This document shows, in pieces, positions 54,815 to 64,000 of a stretch of 64,000 bases of DNA. The stretch covers positions 1 to 64,000 of the forward strand of contig NZ_JAERMS010000003.1 in the NCBI RefSeq assembly GCF_017426725.1. Reading direction: 5' to 3'. The number at the start of each line of letters is the position of its first letter. Position 1 is the first letter of the stretch. Position numbers and translations under genes: made by a program. Source of the stretch: Prevotella illustrans (GTDB lineage: Bacteria; Bacteroidota; Bacteroidia; Bacteroidales; Bacteroidaceae). The notes under the pieces are model-generated. The model was not told where the DNA came from, did not search any database, and saw only the letters and a list, made by a program, of their open reading frames with translations.

Positions 54815-55114
54815 ATGGAAGTAATGATTAAGTCGATTCACTTCGACACTACCGAGAAGTTACAGGCGTTTATCGAAAAGAAAGTCGCCAAGTTAGGAAA
54901 AACTTACGAAGATATACAGAAAGTAGAGGTGCAATTAAAAGTCGTAAAGCCGGCGACAGCCATGAACAAGAACGTAAGCATTACGGTGAATGTGGCAGGC
55001 AAGGCTCTTTTTGCCGAGAAGACGTGTGATACTTTTGAAGAGGGTGTAGATCAAGTGGTAGACTCCTTGAAAGTGCAACTGACGAAATTTAAGGAAAAAG
55101 TGCGCAACCGGTAA
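54815..55114 (+). CDS. hpf: Ribosome hibernation-promoting factor (HPF/RaiA family)
   Basis: A 99-aa short-form HPF/RaiA protein that binds the 30S subunit and inactivates ribosomes in stationary phase. FDTTEKLQAFIEKKVAKLGKTY and VNVAGKALFAEKTCDTFEEGVDQVVDSL fit the fold. An upstream in-frame TTG (54803) is not credible, because a GGAGG Shine-Dalgarno at 54805-54809 points to the ATG at 54815. It ends 99 bases before the tRNA cluster. Confidence 0.93.
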   Translation: MEVMIKSIHFDTTEKLQAFIEKKVAKLGKTYEDIQKVEVQLKVVKPATAMNKNVSITVNVAGKALFAEKTCDTFEEGVDQVVDSLKVQLTKFKEKVRNR

Positions 55115-55130
55115 AAAAAAACGGAAAAGT

Positions 55131-55161
55131 TTTGGAATATAAAAAATAAGTCGTATCTTTG
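55131..55161 (+). promoter_or_regulatory. Promoter of the tRNA-tuf cluster
   Basis: TTTG at 55131-55134, 19 bases, then TATCTTTG at 55154-55161, followed by CAGCC. A full consensus match, 53 bases before the first tRNA. Confidence 0.88.
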
Positions 55162-55213
55162 CAGCCGTTTTACAACACGTCTATTTAAGGCCGTTAAGCG
55201 GCTGCGAAGACAT

Positions 55214-55287
55214 GCCTCTTTAGCTCAGTTGGCCAGAGCACGTGATTTGTAATCTCGGGGTCGTTGGTTCGAATCCGACAAGAGGCT
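55214..55287 (+). tRNA. tRNA-Thr (anticodon TGT)
   Basis: Acceptor GCCTCTT/AAGAGGC, D arm GCTC/GAGC, T arm GTTGG/CCGAC with TTCGAAT loop. The anticodon loop TTTGTAA gives TGT, reading ACA. The anticodon stem has one T-T mismatch. CCA is not encoded. Confidence 0.95.
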
Positions 55288-55333
55288 CAGGGGAATCTTG
55301 TAAAAAGAAGAAACTTCTGCGCGAACATAATAA

Positions 55334-55415
55334 GGGTAGTTTCCAGAGTGGCCAAATGGGGCAGACTGTAAATCTGCTGCTTCTTGCTTCGGTGGTTCGA
55401 ATCCATCACTACCCA
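55334..55415 (+). tRNA. tRNA-Tyr (anticodon GTA)
   Basis: Acceptor GGGTAGT/ACTACCC, a long variable arm (class II), and the anticodon loop with GTA. Discriminator A. CCA is not encoded. Second gene of the cluster. Confidence 0.95.
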
Positions 55416-55480
55416 CATCGGAAAAGTGAACGTTTCAGAGACTATATAATATATTAAGGTGTAGTCAAAAAACAATATAT

Positions 55481-55553
55481 GCGGAAATAGCTCAGTTGAT
55501 AGAGCACTAGCCTTCCAAGCTGGGGGTCGCGGGTTTGAGCCCCGTTTTCCGCT
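55481..55553 (+). tRNA. tRNA-Gly (anticodon TCC)
   Basis: Acceptor GCGGAAA/TTTCCGC, D arm GCTC/GAGC, anticodon loop CTTCCAA giving TCC (GGA/GGG). The T loop reads TTTGAGC. CCA is not encoded. Confidence 0.95.
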
Positions 55554-55559
55554 CTCTTT

Positions 55560-55631
<72 letters not shown>

Positions 55632-55706
55632 CTCGCTTCCGATTCTGGATGATAGATGAAGAAAACAAAGATTATTCAATATAATTGCAAATAAAATTTT
55701 TAAGCT

Positions 55707-56897
55707 ATGGCTAAAGAGACATTCCAGCGTACCAAGCCGCATGTTAACATTGGTACTATCGGTCACGTAGACCACGGTAAGACAACTTTGACAGCTGCCA
55801 TTTCTAAGACTCTTCACGATAAGGGTTTCGGTAATGAAGATGTTAAGTCTTTTGATCAGATTGACAACGCTCCTGAAGAAAAAGAGCGTGGTATTACCAT
55901 TAACTCTGCTCATATTGAGTATGAAACAGCAAAGCGTCACTACGCGCACGTAGACTGCCCGGGTCACGCCGACTATGTGAAGAACATGGTTACCGGTGCT
56001 GCCCAGATGGACGGTGCTATCTTGGTTGTAGCTGCTACTGATGGTCCTATGCCTCAGACACGTGAGCACGTTCTTTTGGCTCGTCAGGTAAACGTACCCC
56101 GTTTGGTTGTATTCCTGAACAAGTGCGATATGGTTGAAGACGAGGAAATGCTTGAACTCGTTGAGATGGAGGTTCGCGAAATCCTTGAGCAGTATGACTT
56201 CGAGGAAGATACTCCTATCATCCGCGGTTCAGCACTCGGTGCTTTGAACGGTGTAGAGAAATGGGTTGACCGTGTAATGGACCTCATGAATACCGTTGAT
56301 GAGTGGATTCAGGAGCCTCCTCGCGCTACTGATAAGCCGTTCTTGATGCCTATCGAGGATGTATTCTCAATCACAGGTCGTGGTACCGTAGCTACCGGTC
56401 GTATCGAGACAGGTGTTATCCACGTAGGTGATGAAGTAGAATTGCTCGGTCTCGGTGAGGACAAGAAGTCTGTTGTAACAGGTGTTGAAATGTTCCGTAA
56501 GATTTTGGACGAAGGTCAGGCCGGTGATAACGTAGGTTTGTTGCTCCGTGGTATCGATAAGAACGAAATTAAGCGTGGTATGGTACTTTGCCATCCCGGA
56601 CAGATCAAACCGTTCAAGAAGTTCAAGGCTTCTATCTATGTACTGAAGAAGGAAGAAGGTGGTCGTCATACTCCATTCGGAAACAAGTATCGTCCACAGT
56701 TCTACCTCCGTACAATGGACTGCACAGGTGAAATCACATTGCCCGAAGGCGTAGACATGGTTATGCCCGGTGATAACGTTGAAATCACTGTAGAGTTGAT
56801 CTACGCTGTTGCTTTGAACCAAGGTCTCCGTTTCGCTATCCGCGAAGGTGGTCGTACGGTTGGTTCCGGTCAGATTACAGAAGTATACGAAGACTAA
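55707..56897 (+). CDS. tuf: Translation elongation factor Tu
   Basis: EF-Tu delivers aminoacyl-tRNA to the A site. The 396-aa protein has P-loop GHVDHGKT at 19-26, DCPGHADY near residue 81, NKCD near 136, and domains II-III after about 210. Length is normal. It is the sole tuf seen in this window and is located after the tRNA cluster rather than behind fusA, the usual Bacteroidetes arrangement. Confidence 0.99.
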   Translation: MAKETFQRTKPHVNIGTIGHVDHGKTTLTAAISKTLHDKGFGNEDVKSFDQIDNAPEEKERGITINSAHIEYETAKRHYAHVDCPGHADYVKNMVTGAAQMDGAILVVAATDGPMPQTREHVLLARQVNVPRLVVFLNKCDMVEDEEMLELVEMEVREILEQYDFEEDTPIIRGSALGALNGVEKWVDRVMDLMNTVDEWIQEPPRATDKPFLMPIEDVFSITGRGTVATGRIETGVIHVGDEVELLGLGEDKKSVVTGVEMFRKILDEGQAGDNVGLLLRGIDKNEIKRGMVLCHPGQIKPFKKFKASIYVLKKEEGGRHTPFGNKYRPQFYLRTMDCTGEITLPEGVDMVMPGDNVEITVELIYAVALNQGLRFAIREGGRTVGSGQITEVYED

Positions 56898-56916
56898 TAT
56901 CGTCTAACGATATAGA

Positions 56917-56949
56917 AGTTCCCGCTACTGCGGTGGCGGGAACTTTTTT
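56917..56949 (+). terminator. Terminator between tuf and tRNA-Trp
   Basis: A perfect 9-bp stem (56917-56925 with 56936-56944), 10-base loop, then six Ts. The tRNA-Trp gene begins at the very next base, so either read-through or partial termination supplies tRNA-Trp and secE. Confidence 0.9.
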
Positions 56950-57025
56950 ACGGGTTTAGCTCAGTTGGTAGAGCACTGGTCTCCAAAACCAGGTGTCGGG
57001 GGTTCGAGCCCTCCAACCCGTGCCA
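56950..57025 (+). tRNA. tRNA-Trp (anticodon CCA) with encoded CCA end
   Basis: Acceptor ACGGGTT/AACCCGT, D arm GCTC/GAGC, anticodon stem CTGGT/ACCAG with loop CTCCAAA giving CCA (UGG). Discriminator G at 57022, then CCA at 57023-57025. It is the only one of the five tRNAs here with an encoded CCA. Confidence 0.95.
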
Positions 57026-57038
57026 ATCAGAAGATAAT

Positions 57039-57227
57039 ATGAATAAGATCGTAAATTATTGCAAAGCTTGTTATCAAGAGCTTGCTCATAGAACAACTTG
57101 GCCTACACGTGCCGAACTGACCCACAGCGCAATGGTTGTATTATCTGCTACCCTTGTCATTGCGCTTGTAGTGTTCTGCATGGATAGTGTGTTTAAATTT
57201 GTGATGAGCATGATTTACCCTAATTAA
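57039..57227 (+). CDS. secE: Preprotein translocase subunit SecE
   Basis: A 62-aa single-span SecE that clamps SecY in the Sec translocon. It has the amphipathic [21 protein letters not shown] region before a membrane segment (about 30-52). Located 14 bases after tRNA-Trp and before nusG, the common bacterial order. Confidence 0.95.
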   Translation: MNKIVNYCKACYQELAHRTTWPTRAELTHSAMVVLSATLVIALVVFCMDSVFKFVMSMIYPN

Positions 57228-57235
57228 ACAAGGAC

Positions 57236-57781
57236 ATGGCTGGTTCAAAAAAGAATTGGTATGTAGTAAAAGCCGTTAGTGGAAAAGAGGCTAAACTCAA
57301 AGAATACATTGAGGCCGAAATGAAGCATAACGACTTGTTGGCTGCCAATGTTTATCAAGTGCTGATTCCTGTAGAGAAGCATGCTTCTCTCAGAAATGGC
57401 AAACGTGTAGTCAAGGAGAAAGTTTCTCTTCCTGGCTATGTTTTTGTTGAAGCGAACTTAATTGGCGATGTGGCTCATACATTGCGCTTTATGCCTAATT
57501 GTCTGGGCTTCTTAGGTGGACTTGATAATCCGTCTCCGGTTCCTCTGTCGGATATAAACCGTATGTTGGGTACAGCCGAGGAGACCGAGATTGAAGATAC
57601 GGTCACGATCCCTTATGTAGTGGATGAGACTGTGAAAGTAACGGATGGTCCGTTCAGCGGGTTCAGCGGCGTTATCGAAGAAGTGAATGCGGAAAAGCAT
57701 AAACTCAAGGTAATGGTGAAGATATTCGGTCGCAAAACTCCGTTGGAACTTGGTTTCATGCAAGTAGAAAAAGAAGGATAA
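57236..57781 (+). CDS. nusG: Transcription termination/antitermination protein NusG
   Basis: NusG binds RNA polymerase and couples it to ribosomes or Rho. The 181-aa protein has the NGN domain ([22 protein letters not shown] at the start, [11 protein letters not shown] near 60) and a C-terminal KOW domain ([16 protein letters not shown], about 135-150). Length is normal. 8 bases after secE. Confidence 0.98.
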   Translation: MAGSKKNWYVVKAVSGKEAKLKEYIEAEMKHNDLLAANVYQVLIPVEKHASLRNGKRVVKEKVSLPGYVFVEANLIGDVAHTLRFMPNCLGFLGGLDNPSPVPLSDINRMLGTAEETEIEDTVTIPYVVDETVKVTDGPFSGFSGVIEEVNAEKHKLKVMVKIFGRKTPLELGFMQVEKEG

Positions 57782-57872
57782 AATTTATTGTTACGTTATT
57801 TTATCCAAACAAGCTGGAGTAGCTTCCATTCTTTCAGCTGATATATAAAACAATTAATTATTAACAAAAGAA
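57782..57872 (+). other. nusG-rplK leader, little structure
   Basis: This 91-base gap is longer than neighbouring gaps. It has short AGCTGG/CAGCT pairing possibilities but no strong hairpin or promoter box. An L1 or L11 regulatory site here is possible but not shown. Confidence 0.3.
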
Positions 57873-58313
57873 ATGGCTAAAGAAGTTGCTGGATTAATCA
57901 AATTACAGATTAAAGGTGGCGCTGCGAATCCTTCTCCTCCTGTAGGACCTGCACTTGGTTCTAAGGGTATCAATATCATGGGATTCTGTAAGGAGTTCAA
58001 TGCCCGCACCCAGGATAAGGCAGGAAAGATTCTTCCTGTTGTTATCACTTACTATACCGACAAGTCATTCAGCTTCGAGATCAAGACTTCTCCCGCAGCG
58101 GTTCAGCTGAAAGAAGCAGCCAAGGTCAAGAGCGGCTCCGGCGAGCCCAACCGTAAGAAGGTTGGTTCCGTTACTTGGGAACAGGTACGGGTCATCGCTG
58201 AGGACAAGTTGAAGGATCTTAACTGTTTCACAGTAGAGTCAGCTATGAAGCTTGTAGCCGGTACAGCCCGTAGTATGGGTATCACTGTAAAAGGGGACTT
58301 CCCTGGTAAATAA
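57873..58313 (+). CDS. rplK: 50S ribosomal protein L11
   Basis: L11 is part of the GTPase-associated centre and needed for the stringent response. The 146-aa protein shows [22 protein letters not shown] with the Pro-rich switch, [12 protein letters not shown], and the C-terminal GTARSMGI loop. Length is normal. Confidence 0.98.
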   Translation: MAKEVAGLIKLQIKGGAANPSPPVGPALGSKGINIMGFCKEFNARTQDKAGKILPVVITYYTDKSFSFEIKTSPAAVQLKEAAKVKSGSGEPNRKKVGSVTWEQVRVIAEDKLKDLNCFTVESAMKLVAGTARSMGITVKGDFPGK

Positions 58314-58333
58314 AAAAAACTTCAATTAAGAAA

Positions 58334-59026
58334 ATGAGTAAACTGACAAAAAATCAAAAATCAGTAGCAGAGAAGGTTGAAGCAGGGAAGACATACACAT
58401 TGAAGGAAGCTACAGAGCTGGTTAAGGAAATTACCACAACTAAGTTTGAAGCTTCTGTCGATATGGATGTCCGTCTTGGTGTAGACCCTCGTAAGGCCAA
58501 TCAGATGGTTCGCGGTGTTGTCTCATTGCCGAACGGTACCGGTAAGGTTACACGAGTTCTTGCTCTCTGTACTCCTGACCAGGAGGCTGCTGCTAAGGAA
58601 GCAGGTGCTGATTATGTTGGTCTTGATGAATATGTCGAGAAGATCAAAGGTGGTTGGACAGACATTGACGTCATTATCACCATGCCGTCTTGCATGGGCA
58701 AGCTTGGACCTTTGGGCCGTGTTCTCGGTCCTCGCGGTTTGATGCCAAACCCTAAGAGCGGAACTGTAACGATGGATGTTGCTAAGGCAGTTAAGGAAGT
58801 AAAGCAAGGTAAGATTGACTTTAAGGTTGACAAGGCTGGTATTATCCACACGTCAATTGGCAAGGTGAGTATGACCGCTGAACAGCTTTTTGGTAATGCT
58901 AAGGAGTTTATCTCTACGGTTGTCAAGCTGAAGCCTGCTGCCGCAAAAGGTACATATATCAAGAGTATCTTTATTTCGAGCACAATGAGTAAGGGTATCA
59001 AGATTGATCCTAAATCAGTTGAATAA
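58334..59026 (+). CDS. rplA: 50S ribosomal protein L1
   Basis: L1 forms the mobile stalk at the E site. The 230-aa protein has the two-domain L1 fold with [19 protein letters not shown] near residue 130-148, the family signature. It follows rplK by 20 bases; in E. coli L1 represses this pair. Confidence 0.98.
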   Translation: MSKLTKNQKSVAEKVEAGKTYTLKEATELVKEITTTKFEASVDMDVRLGVDPRKANQMVRGVVSLPNGTGKVTRVLALCTPDQEAAAKEAGADYVGLDEYVEKIKGGWTDIDVIITMPSCMGKLGPLGRVLGPRGLMPNPKSGTVTMDVAKAVKEVKQGKIDFKVDKAGIIHTSIGKVSMTAEQLFGNAKEFISTVVKLKPAAAKGTYIKSIFISSTMSKGIKIDPKSVE

Positions 59027-59044
59027 CTCTAAAAGTTTTGTAAA

Positions 59045-59563
59045 ATGAAGAAAGAAGTAAAAGATACTGTTATTGTAGAGCTTGGACAGAAGATGAAGGA
59101 GTACGCTCACTTCTATCTGGTAGATGTTACCGGATTGAATGCTGAGGCAACTTCCAATCTCCGTCGCAAGTGTTTCCAGAAGGAGATCAAGATGGTCGTT
59201 GTAAAGAACAACCTTCTTCACAAGGCTTTTGAGGCTTCTGATGTGGATTATGAACCTATTTACACCGCTCTCAAGGGAAATACGGCTGTTTTATTCTCTA
59301 ATACAGCGAATGTTCCGGCTAAGCTGCTGAAAGAATATGTTAAGGAAGGTATTCCTGCATTGAAGGCTGCTTATGCGGAAGAAAGCATCTATGTTGGTGC
59401 TGACAAACTTGATGAGCTTGCTGCTCTCAAGAGCAAGAACGAAGTTATCGCAGAGATTGTTGCTTTGCTCCAGTCTCCGACGAAGAACGTTGTTTCTGCT
59501 CTTCAGTCAGGCGCAAACACCATCCATGGTGTGCTCAAGACTTTAGGCGAGCGTCCTGAATAA
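59045..59563 (+). CDS. rplJ: 50S ribosomal protein L10
   Basis: L10 anchors the L7/L12 stalk. The 172-aa protein has the VVDVTGLNAEATSNLRRKC-like RNA-binding region (about 23-43), KVVKNNLL and a C-terminal helix (about 130-170) that binds L7/L12 dimers. No long leader precedes it, unlike E. coli. Confidence 0.97.
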   Translation: MKKEVKDTVIVELGQKMKEYAHFYLVDVTGLNAEATSNLRRKCFQKEIKMVVVKNNLLHKAFEASDVDYEPIYTALKGNTAVLFSNTANVPAKLLKEYVKEGIPALKAAYAEESIYVGADKLDELAALKSKNEVIAEIVALLQSPTKNVVSALQSGANTIHGVLKTLGERPE

Positions 59564-59618
59564 TACACACTTAAAGTCAATTAATTTTTTTAAGAACAAA
59601 TTAAAATTATAAAATAAA

Positions 59619-59996
59619 ATGGCAGACGTAAAAGCTATTGCAGAAGAATTAGTAAATCTTACTGTTAAGGAAGTTAATGAGTTGGCAACAGTCCTGAAGG
59701 ACGAGTATGGTATTGAGCCTGCTGCTGCAGCTGTTGCTGTAGCTGCTGGTCCTGCTACCGCAGGTGCTGCTGCAGCTGAGGAGAAGTCATCTTTCGATGT
59801 AGTCCTCACAGAGGTTGGTGCTACAAAGCTCCAGGTTGTTAAGGCTGTTAAGGAAGCTTGTGGTCTCGGCTTGAAAGAAGCTAAGGATCTCGTAGACGGA
59901 GCTCCCGCTACCGTTAAGGAAGGTCTTTCTAAGGAAGAGGCTGCGAACCTGAAGAAGGCTATCGAAGAAGCCGGCGCTAAGGTTGAGCTTAAGTAA
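59619..59996 (+). CDS. rplL: 50S ribosomal protein L7/L12
   Basis: The multicopy stalk protein that recruits translational GTPases. The 125-aa protein has the N-terminal dimerisation domain (1-33), an Ala-rich hinge (about 33-53) and the C-terminal domain with [24 protein letters not shown]. It lies 55 bases after rplJ. Confidence 0.98.
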   Translation: MADVKAIAEELVNLTVKEVNELATVLKDEYGIEPAAAAVAVAAGPATAGAAAAEEKSSFDVVLTEVGATKLQVVKAVKEACGLGLKEAKDLVDGAPATVKEGLSKEEAANLKKAIEEAGAKVELK

Positions 59997-60021
59997 TTAA
60001 ACCTTTAAACTTTTCGAATAT

Positions 60022-60059
60022 GGTTAGGATCTACTAAGTAGGTGGGTCCTAACCTTTTT
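60022..60059 (+). terminator. Attenuator-type hairpin between rplL and rpoB
   Basis: A perfect 8-bp stem (60022-60029 with 60047-60054) followed by five Ts, 26 bases past rplL. This position matches the known rplL-rpoB attenuator in other bacteria, which lowers rpoB relative to ribosomal genes. Confidence 0.8.
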
Positions 60060-60117
60060 GTGTCTTTTATCATAATTAGCTGCCGCGCTTGGGTGGCAGC
60101 CAATTAAAAAATAATTT

Positions 60118-63100
60118 ATGGCTACAAACATTGTTGATAACAGAGTAAATTTCGCCAGCGTGCATAATCCGTTTCCTTATCCGGATTTTCTCGATGTGCA
60201 GTTGAAGTCGTTTAAGGACTTCTTACAGTTGGATACTCCACCTGAGGAACGCAAGAATGACGGTTTGTATAAGGTTTTCGCCGAGAACTTCCCTATCACC
60301 GACACACGTAATAATTTCGTTCTTGAGTTCTTGGATTACTATATTGATCCGCCTCGTTACACGATTGATGAGTGTCTTGAGCGTGGACTCACTTATAGCG
60401 TACCTCTTAAGGCCAAGATGAAACTGTATTGCACCGATCCCGATCATGAGGATTTCGGTACATTTATTCAGGATGTATTTCTGGGTACAATTCCTTATAT
60501 GACTAAGAATGGCACTTTCGTTATCAATGGTGCAGAACGTGTCGTCGTTTCGCAGTTACACCGTTCACCCGGCGTGTTCTTCGGACAAGGCGTGCATGCC
60601 AATGGTACAGTGCTTTACAGTGCTCGTATAATCCCGTTCAAGGGTTCATGGATTGAGTTTGCTACTGATATTAATAATGTGATGTATGCTTACATCGATC
60701 GTAAGAAGAAGTTGCCTGTAACAACCTTGCTTCGTGCCATGGGCTTTGAGCAGGATAAGGATATTCTTCAGATATTCGATCTCGCCGAGGAAGTGAAGGT
60801 GAACAAGAAGAATATGAAGGCTTCTATCGGTCGTAAGCTTGCGGCACGTGTATTGAAGAGCTGGAATGAAGACTTTGTTGATGAGGATACAGGCGAAGTT
60901 GTATCTATCGAGCGCAATGAGGTTATCATGGAGCGCGAGACAGAACTGACCGAAGAAAATGTCGGTGAAATTCTTGATAGCGGCGCTTCAACGATTCTTC
61001 TCCATAAGGATGCTGAAGCCGCGAATAAATTCACGATTGTTTTCAACACGCTTGCTAAGGATCCGAGCAATTCGGAGAAAGAAGCTGTCAACTACATCTA
61101 TCGTCAGTTGCGTAATGCCGATCCTGCTGATGACGCCAGTGCCCGTGAGGTATTCCAGAATTTGTTCTTCTCAGACAAGCGTTATGATTTGGGAGAAGTA
61201 GGCCGTTATCGTATTAATAAGAAATTAGGTCTCGATACCGATATGGATGTCCGTGTGTTGACAAAGGACGATATCATCGAGATTATCAAATATTTGATTC
61301 AATTGGTTAATTCCAACGCTACCGTTGATGATATTGACCACTTGAGCAATCGTCGTGTCCGTACGGTAGGTGAGCAATTGAGCAATCAGTTTGCTATCGG
61401 CCTTGCCCGTATGAGCCGTACCATCCGTGAGCGCATGAATGTTCGTGATAACGAAGTGTTCACACCGACAGATTTGATTAACGCCAAGACCATTTCAAGT
61501 GTAATCAACTCTTTCTTTGGTACGAATCCTCTGAGCCAATTTATGGACCAGACCAATCCGCTTGCCGAGGTAACGCACAAGCGTCGTCTCTCTGCGCTTG
61601 GTCCCGGTGGTTTGTCTCGTGAACGTGCCGGCTTCGAGGTTCGTGACGTTCACTATACACACTATGGTCGTTTGTGTCCTATTGAGAGTCCTGAAGGTCC
61701 TAACATCGGTCTTATCTCTTCTCTCTGTGTATACGCTAAGATTAATGACCTTGGCTTCATCGTCACTCCTTACCGCGATGTTCGCGATTCCAAGGTGGAT
61801 ATGGACAACAAGGATGTTGTTTATCTGACGGCCGAAGAGGAGGAAGATAAGATTATCGGCCAGGGTAACGCCCCGTTACAGGTTGATGGCTCATTTATCC
61901 GTGAGACCGTTAAGTGTCGTCAGGATGCTGATTACCCCGTTGTTGCCCCTGATCAGGTAGATTTGGTTGACGTGTCTCCACAGCAGATCGCGTCTGTTTC
62001 CGCTGCCCTGATTCCTTTCTTGGAGCATGACGACGGTCACCGTGCGCTGATGGGATGTAACATGATGCGTCAGGCCGTTCCATTGCTTCACAACGACGCG
62101 CCAATTGTTGGTACAGGTCTTGAGAAGCAGGTTTGTGAGGATTCTCGCACCATGATAATTGCCGAAGGCGAAGGTGTTATCGAGTATGTTGACGCGACAA
62201 CCATCCGTGTTCTTTATGATCGCACCGAAGAAGAAGAGTTCGTCAGCTTCGAGCCGGCTTTGAAAGAATACCGTATTCCGAAGTTCCGTCGTACCAATCA
62301 GAATATGACCATCGACCTTCGTCCGATCTGTACTAAGGGACAGCGCGTGAAGAATGGTGATATCCTTACGGAAGGTTATGCTACAGAGAACGGTGAATTG
62401 GCTTTGGGCCGTAATCTTCTCGTTGCGTACATTCCTTGGAAGGGTTATAACTATGAGGACGCCGTTGTTATTTCAGAGCGTATGGTACGTGATGACGTAC
62501 TCACTTCTGTTCACGTGGATGAGTATTCACTTGATGTTCGTGAGACCAAGCGCGGTGTCGAAGAGTTTACGGCGGATATTCCTAATGTCAGTGAGGAGGC
62601 AACTAAAGACCTCGATGATAATGGTATCATTCGCGTCGGCGCTCGTGTAGAGCCGGGCGACATCCTCATTGGTAAGATTTCGCCTAAGGGTGAAAGCGAT
62701 CCTTCACCGGAAGAGAAGTTGCTTCGTGCCATCTTTGGCGACAAGGCCGGTGACGTGAAAGATTCGTCTTTGAAGGCTAATCCGTCATTGAGTGGTGTCG
62801 TTATCGACAAGAAACTCTTCTCACGTGCGGTAAAGACACGCGACTCCAAGAAGCAGGATAAGATCATTCTTGCCAAAATCGATGAAGAGTATGAGGCCAA
62901 GAACAATGACTTGAAAGATATTCTTGTCGACAAACTTCTTGAGCTGACAGAAGATAAGACTTGCCAAGGCGTGAAGGATTACACCGGGGCTGAGATTGTA
63001 ACGAAGGGTAGCAAGTTTACCGCTACCGTTCTGAAGAATCTCGAATATGATGGTATCCAGAGTAATGACTGGACGGAAGATGAGCATGTCAACAGCTTGG

Positions 63101-63930
63101 TTCAGCAGCTCATCATGAATTACATCCGTAAGTACAAGCAGCTCGATGCAGAATTGAAGCGTCGCAAGTTTGCTATCTCTATCGGTGATGAACTGCCTTC
63201 GGGTATTATCCAGATGGCTAAAGTCTATGTAGCCAAGAAACGTAAGATTCAGGTTGGTGATAAGCTGGCCGGTCGCCATGGTAATAAGGGTATTGTTTCT
63301 AAGGTTGTGCGCATGGAAGACATGCCATTCTTGGAAGACGGACGCCCGGTTGATTTGGTATTGAACCCCATGGGTGTGCCTTCCCGTATGAACCTTGGAC
63401 AGATTTTCGAAGCGATCTTGGGCGCTGCCGGCCGTAAGTTGGGATGTAAGTTTGCTACACCGATCTTCGACGGAGCTAAACTTGACGACCTCTCGGAATG
63501 GACAGACAAAGCCGGTCTGCCGCGTCTCTGCTCAACTTATATCTATGATGGTGAAACCGGTGAGAAGTTTGACCAACCTGCTACCGTAGGTGTCACCTAC
63601 TTCTTGAAACTCGGCCACATGGTTGAAGACAAGATGCACGCCCGTTCTATCGGTCCGTACTCACTCATTACGCAACAGCCGCTCGGTGGTAAGGCGCAAT
63701 TTGGTGGACAACGTTTCGGGGAAATGGAAGTTTGGGCCATCGAGGCCTTTGGCGCAAGCCACATACTTCAGGAAATCCTGACCATCAAGTCTGACGACAC
63801 CGTAGGTCGCAGCAAGGCTTATGAAGCTATCGTCAAGGGCGATCCTATGCCAACACCCGGAATCCCGGAGTCTCTCAACGTTTTGTTGCATGAGCTTCGT
63901 GGTCTCGGTCTAAGTATTAAACTCGATTAA
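60118..63930 (+). CDS. rpoB: DNA-directed RNA polymerase subunit beta
   Basis: The 1270-aa beta subunit forms one jaw of RNA polymerase and holds the rifampicin site: [33 protein letters not shown] (about 462-495) is intact with Asp, His and Ser at the usual places, so a sensitive type is predicted. C-terminal [18 protein letters not shown] is conserved. Length is typical of Bacteroidetes. rpoC begins 12 bases later. Confidence 0.99.
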   Translation: MATNIVDNRVNFASVHNPFPYPDFLDVQLKSFKDFLQLDTPPEERKNDGLYKVFAENFPITDTRNNFVLEFLDYYIDPPRYTIDECLERGLTYSVPLKAKMKLYCTDPDHEDFGTFIQDVFLGTIPYMTKNGTFVINGAERVVVSQLHRSPGVFFGQGVHANGTVLYSARIIPFKGSWIEFATDINNVMYAYIDRKKKLPVTTLLRAMGFEQDKDILQIFDLAEEVKVNKKNMKASIGRKLAARVLKSWNEDFVDEDTGEVVSIERNEVIMERETELTEENVGEILDSGASTILLHKDAEAANKFTIVFNTLAKDPSNSEKEAVNYIYRQLRNADPADDASAREVFQNLFFSDKRYDLGEVGRYRINKKLGLDTDMDVRVLTKDDIIEIIKYLIQLVNSNATVDDIDHLSNRRVRTVGEQLSNQFAIGLARMSRTIRERMNVRDNEVFTPTDLINAKTISSVINSFFGTNPLSQFMDQTNPLAEVTHKRRLSALGPGGLSRERAGFEVRDVHYTHYGRLCPIESPEGPNIGLISSLCVYAKINDLGFIVTPYRDVRDSKVDMDNKDVVYLTAEEEEDKIIGQGNAPLQVDGSFIRETVKCRQDADYPVVAPDQVDLVDVSPQQIASVSAALIPFLEHDDGHRALMGCNMMRQAVPLLHNDAPIVGTGLEKQVCEDSRTMIIAEGEGVIEYVDATTIRVLYDRTEEEEFVSFEPALKEYRIPKFRRTNQNMTIDLRPICTKGQRVKNGDILTEGYATENGELALGRNLLVAYIPWKGYNYEDAVVISERMVRDDVLTSVHVDEYSLDVRETKRGVEEFTADIPNVSEEATKDLDDNGIIRVGARVEPGDILIGKISPKGESDPSPEEKLLRAIFGDKAGDVKDSSLKANPSLSGVVIDKKLFSRAVKTRDSKKQDKIILAKIDEEYEAKNNDLKDILVDKLLELTEDKTCQGVKDYTGAEIVTKGSKFTATVLKNLEYDGIQSNDWTEDEHVNSLVQQLIMNYIRKYKQLDAELKRRKFAISIGDELPSGIIQMAKVYVAKKRKIQVGDKLAGRHGNKGIVSKVVRMEDMPFLEDGRPVDLVLNPMGVPSRMNLGQIFEAILGAAGRKLGCKFATPIFDGAKLDDLSEWTDKAGLPRLCSTYIYDGETGEKFDQPATVGVTYFLKLGHMVEDKMHARSIGPYSLITQQPLGGKAQFGGQRFGEMEVWAIEAFGASHILQEILTIKSDDTVGRSKAYEAIVKGDPMPTPGIPESLNVLLHELRGLGLSIKLD

Positions 63931-63942
63931 AGTGTAAGAAAC

Positions 63943-64000
63943 ATGGCTTTTAAAAAAGATATAAAGGTAAAAAATAATTTTACGAAGATAACCATCGGTC
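63943..64000 (+). CDS. rpoC: RNA polymerase subunit beta', 5' end only
   Basis: An ATG at 63943 opens MAFKKDIKVKNNFTKITIG, running off the window edge. The start and position 12 bases after rpoB identify it as the first 19 codons of rpoC. Confidence 0.93.
   Translation, partial: MAFKKDIKVKNNFTKITIG

Overview
The window reads as a Bacteroidales chromosome, most likely Prevotellaceae. Reasons: a porP-gldK-gldL-gldM-gldN (type IX secretion) cluster, promoters of the Bacteroidetes form TTTG-N19/20-TAnnTTTG, few Shine-Dalgarno sequences, zinc-free S14 and L36, and the gene order rpsU-xerC-hpf-tRNAs-tuf. Naming the genus is inference, because no 16S rRNA lies here.

Layout. (1) 79-17945, minus strand: a nearly unbroken str-S10-spc-alpha ribosomal array, rpsL-rpsG-fusA-rpsJ through rpoA-rplQ, ending in a strong terminator at 79-122. 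map, which in many Bacteroidales lies between secY and infA, is absent, and a short spacer with a 24-bp tandem duplication sits there. (2) 18.0-20.3 kb: guaD, a small methyltransferase-like protein and a DUF2795 protein. (3) 20.3-29.2 kb: the T9SS core operon porP-gldKLMN, a PorT-like barrel and priA. (4) 29.3-35.0 kb, minus: an orphan DUF4143 ATPase, a FadL-like porin and a 7TM-HD phosphodiesterase. (5) 35.1-53.0 kb: gltX, waaA, an acyltransferase, an M16 peptidase, a FucP-type sugar transporter, a small barrel protein, a DUF3737 protein, a MalY-type PLP enzyme, a GH20 hexosaminidase with PA14, mdh and an M24 Xaa-Pro aminopeptidase. (6) 53.5-64.0 kb, plus: rpsU, a Xer recombinase, hpf, tRNA-Thr/Tyr/Gly/Thr, tuf, tRNA-Trp, secE-nusG-rplK-rplA-rplJ-rplL-rpoB and the first codons of rpoC.

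How the parts relate. Most of the window is the translation and transcription machinery, driven by promoters of which four share an extended CTTTGCAGCC start region. The middle holds envelope and nutrient functions: T9SS export, Kdo transfer to lipid A, an outer-membrane porin, glycan trimming and sugar uptake.

The most unusual signal is a dispersed intergenic repeat family at four places (about 18.28-18.46, 30.80-30.99, 42.42-42.64 and 53.03-53.29 kb). Each is a cluster of the 10-mer AAAGCATAGC or its complement, plus a near-palindromic box around TGATAATCA. Each lies within a few hundred bases downstream of a gene 3' end. One locus has a perfect 21-bp inverted repeat and a perfect 20-bp inverted repeat, and 28 bases of it recur exactly 11.6 kb away. 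Other items are a 7-nt-period tandem repeat after rpsL, a structured spacer before rpsH and mutually exclusive hairpins between fusA and rpsJ. I saw no rRNA, insertion sequence, prophage or CRISPR array.
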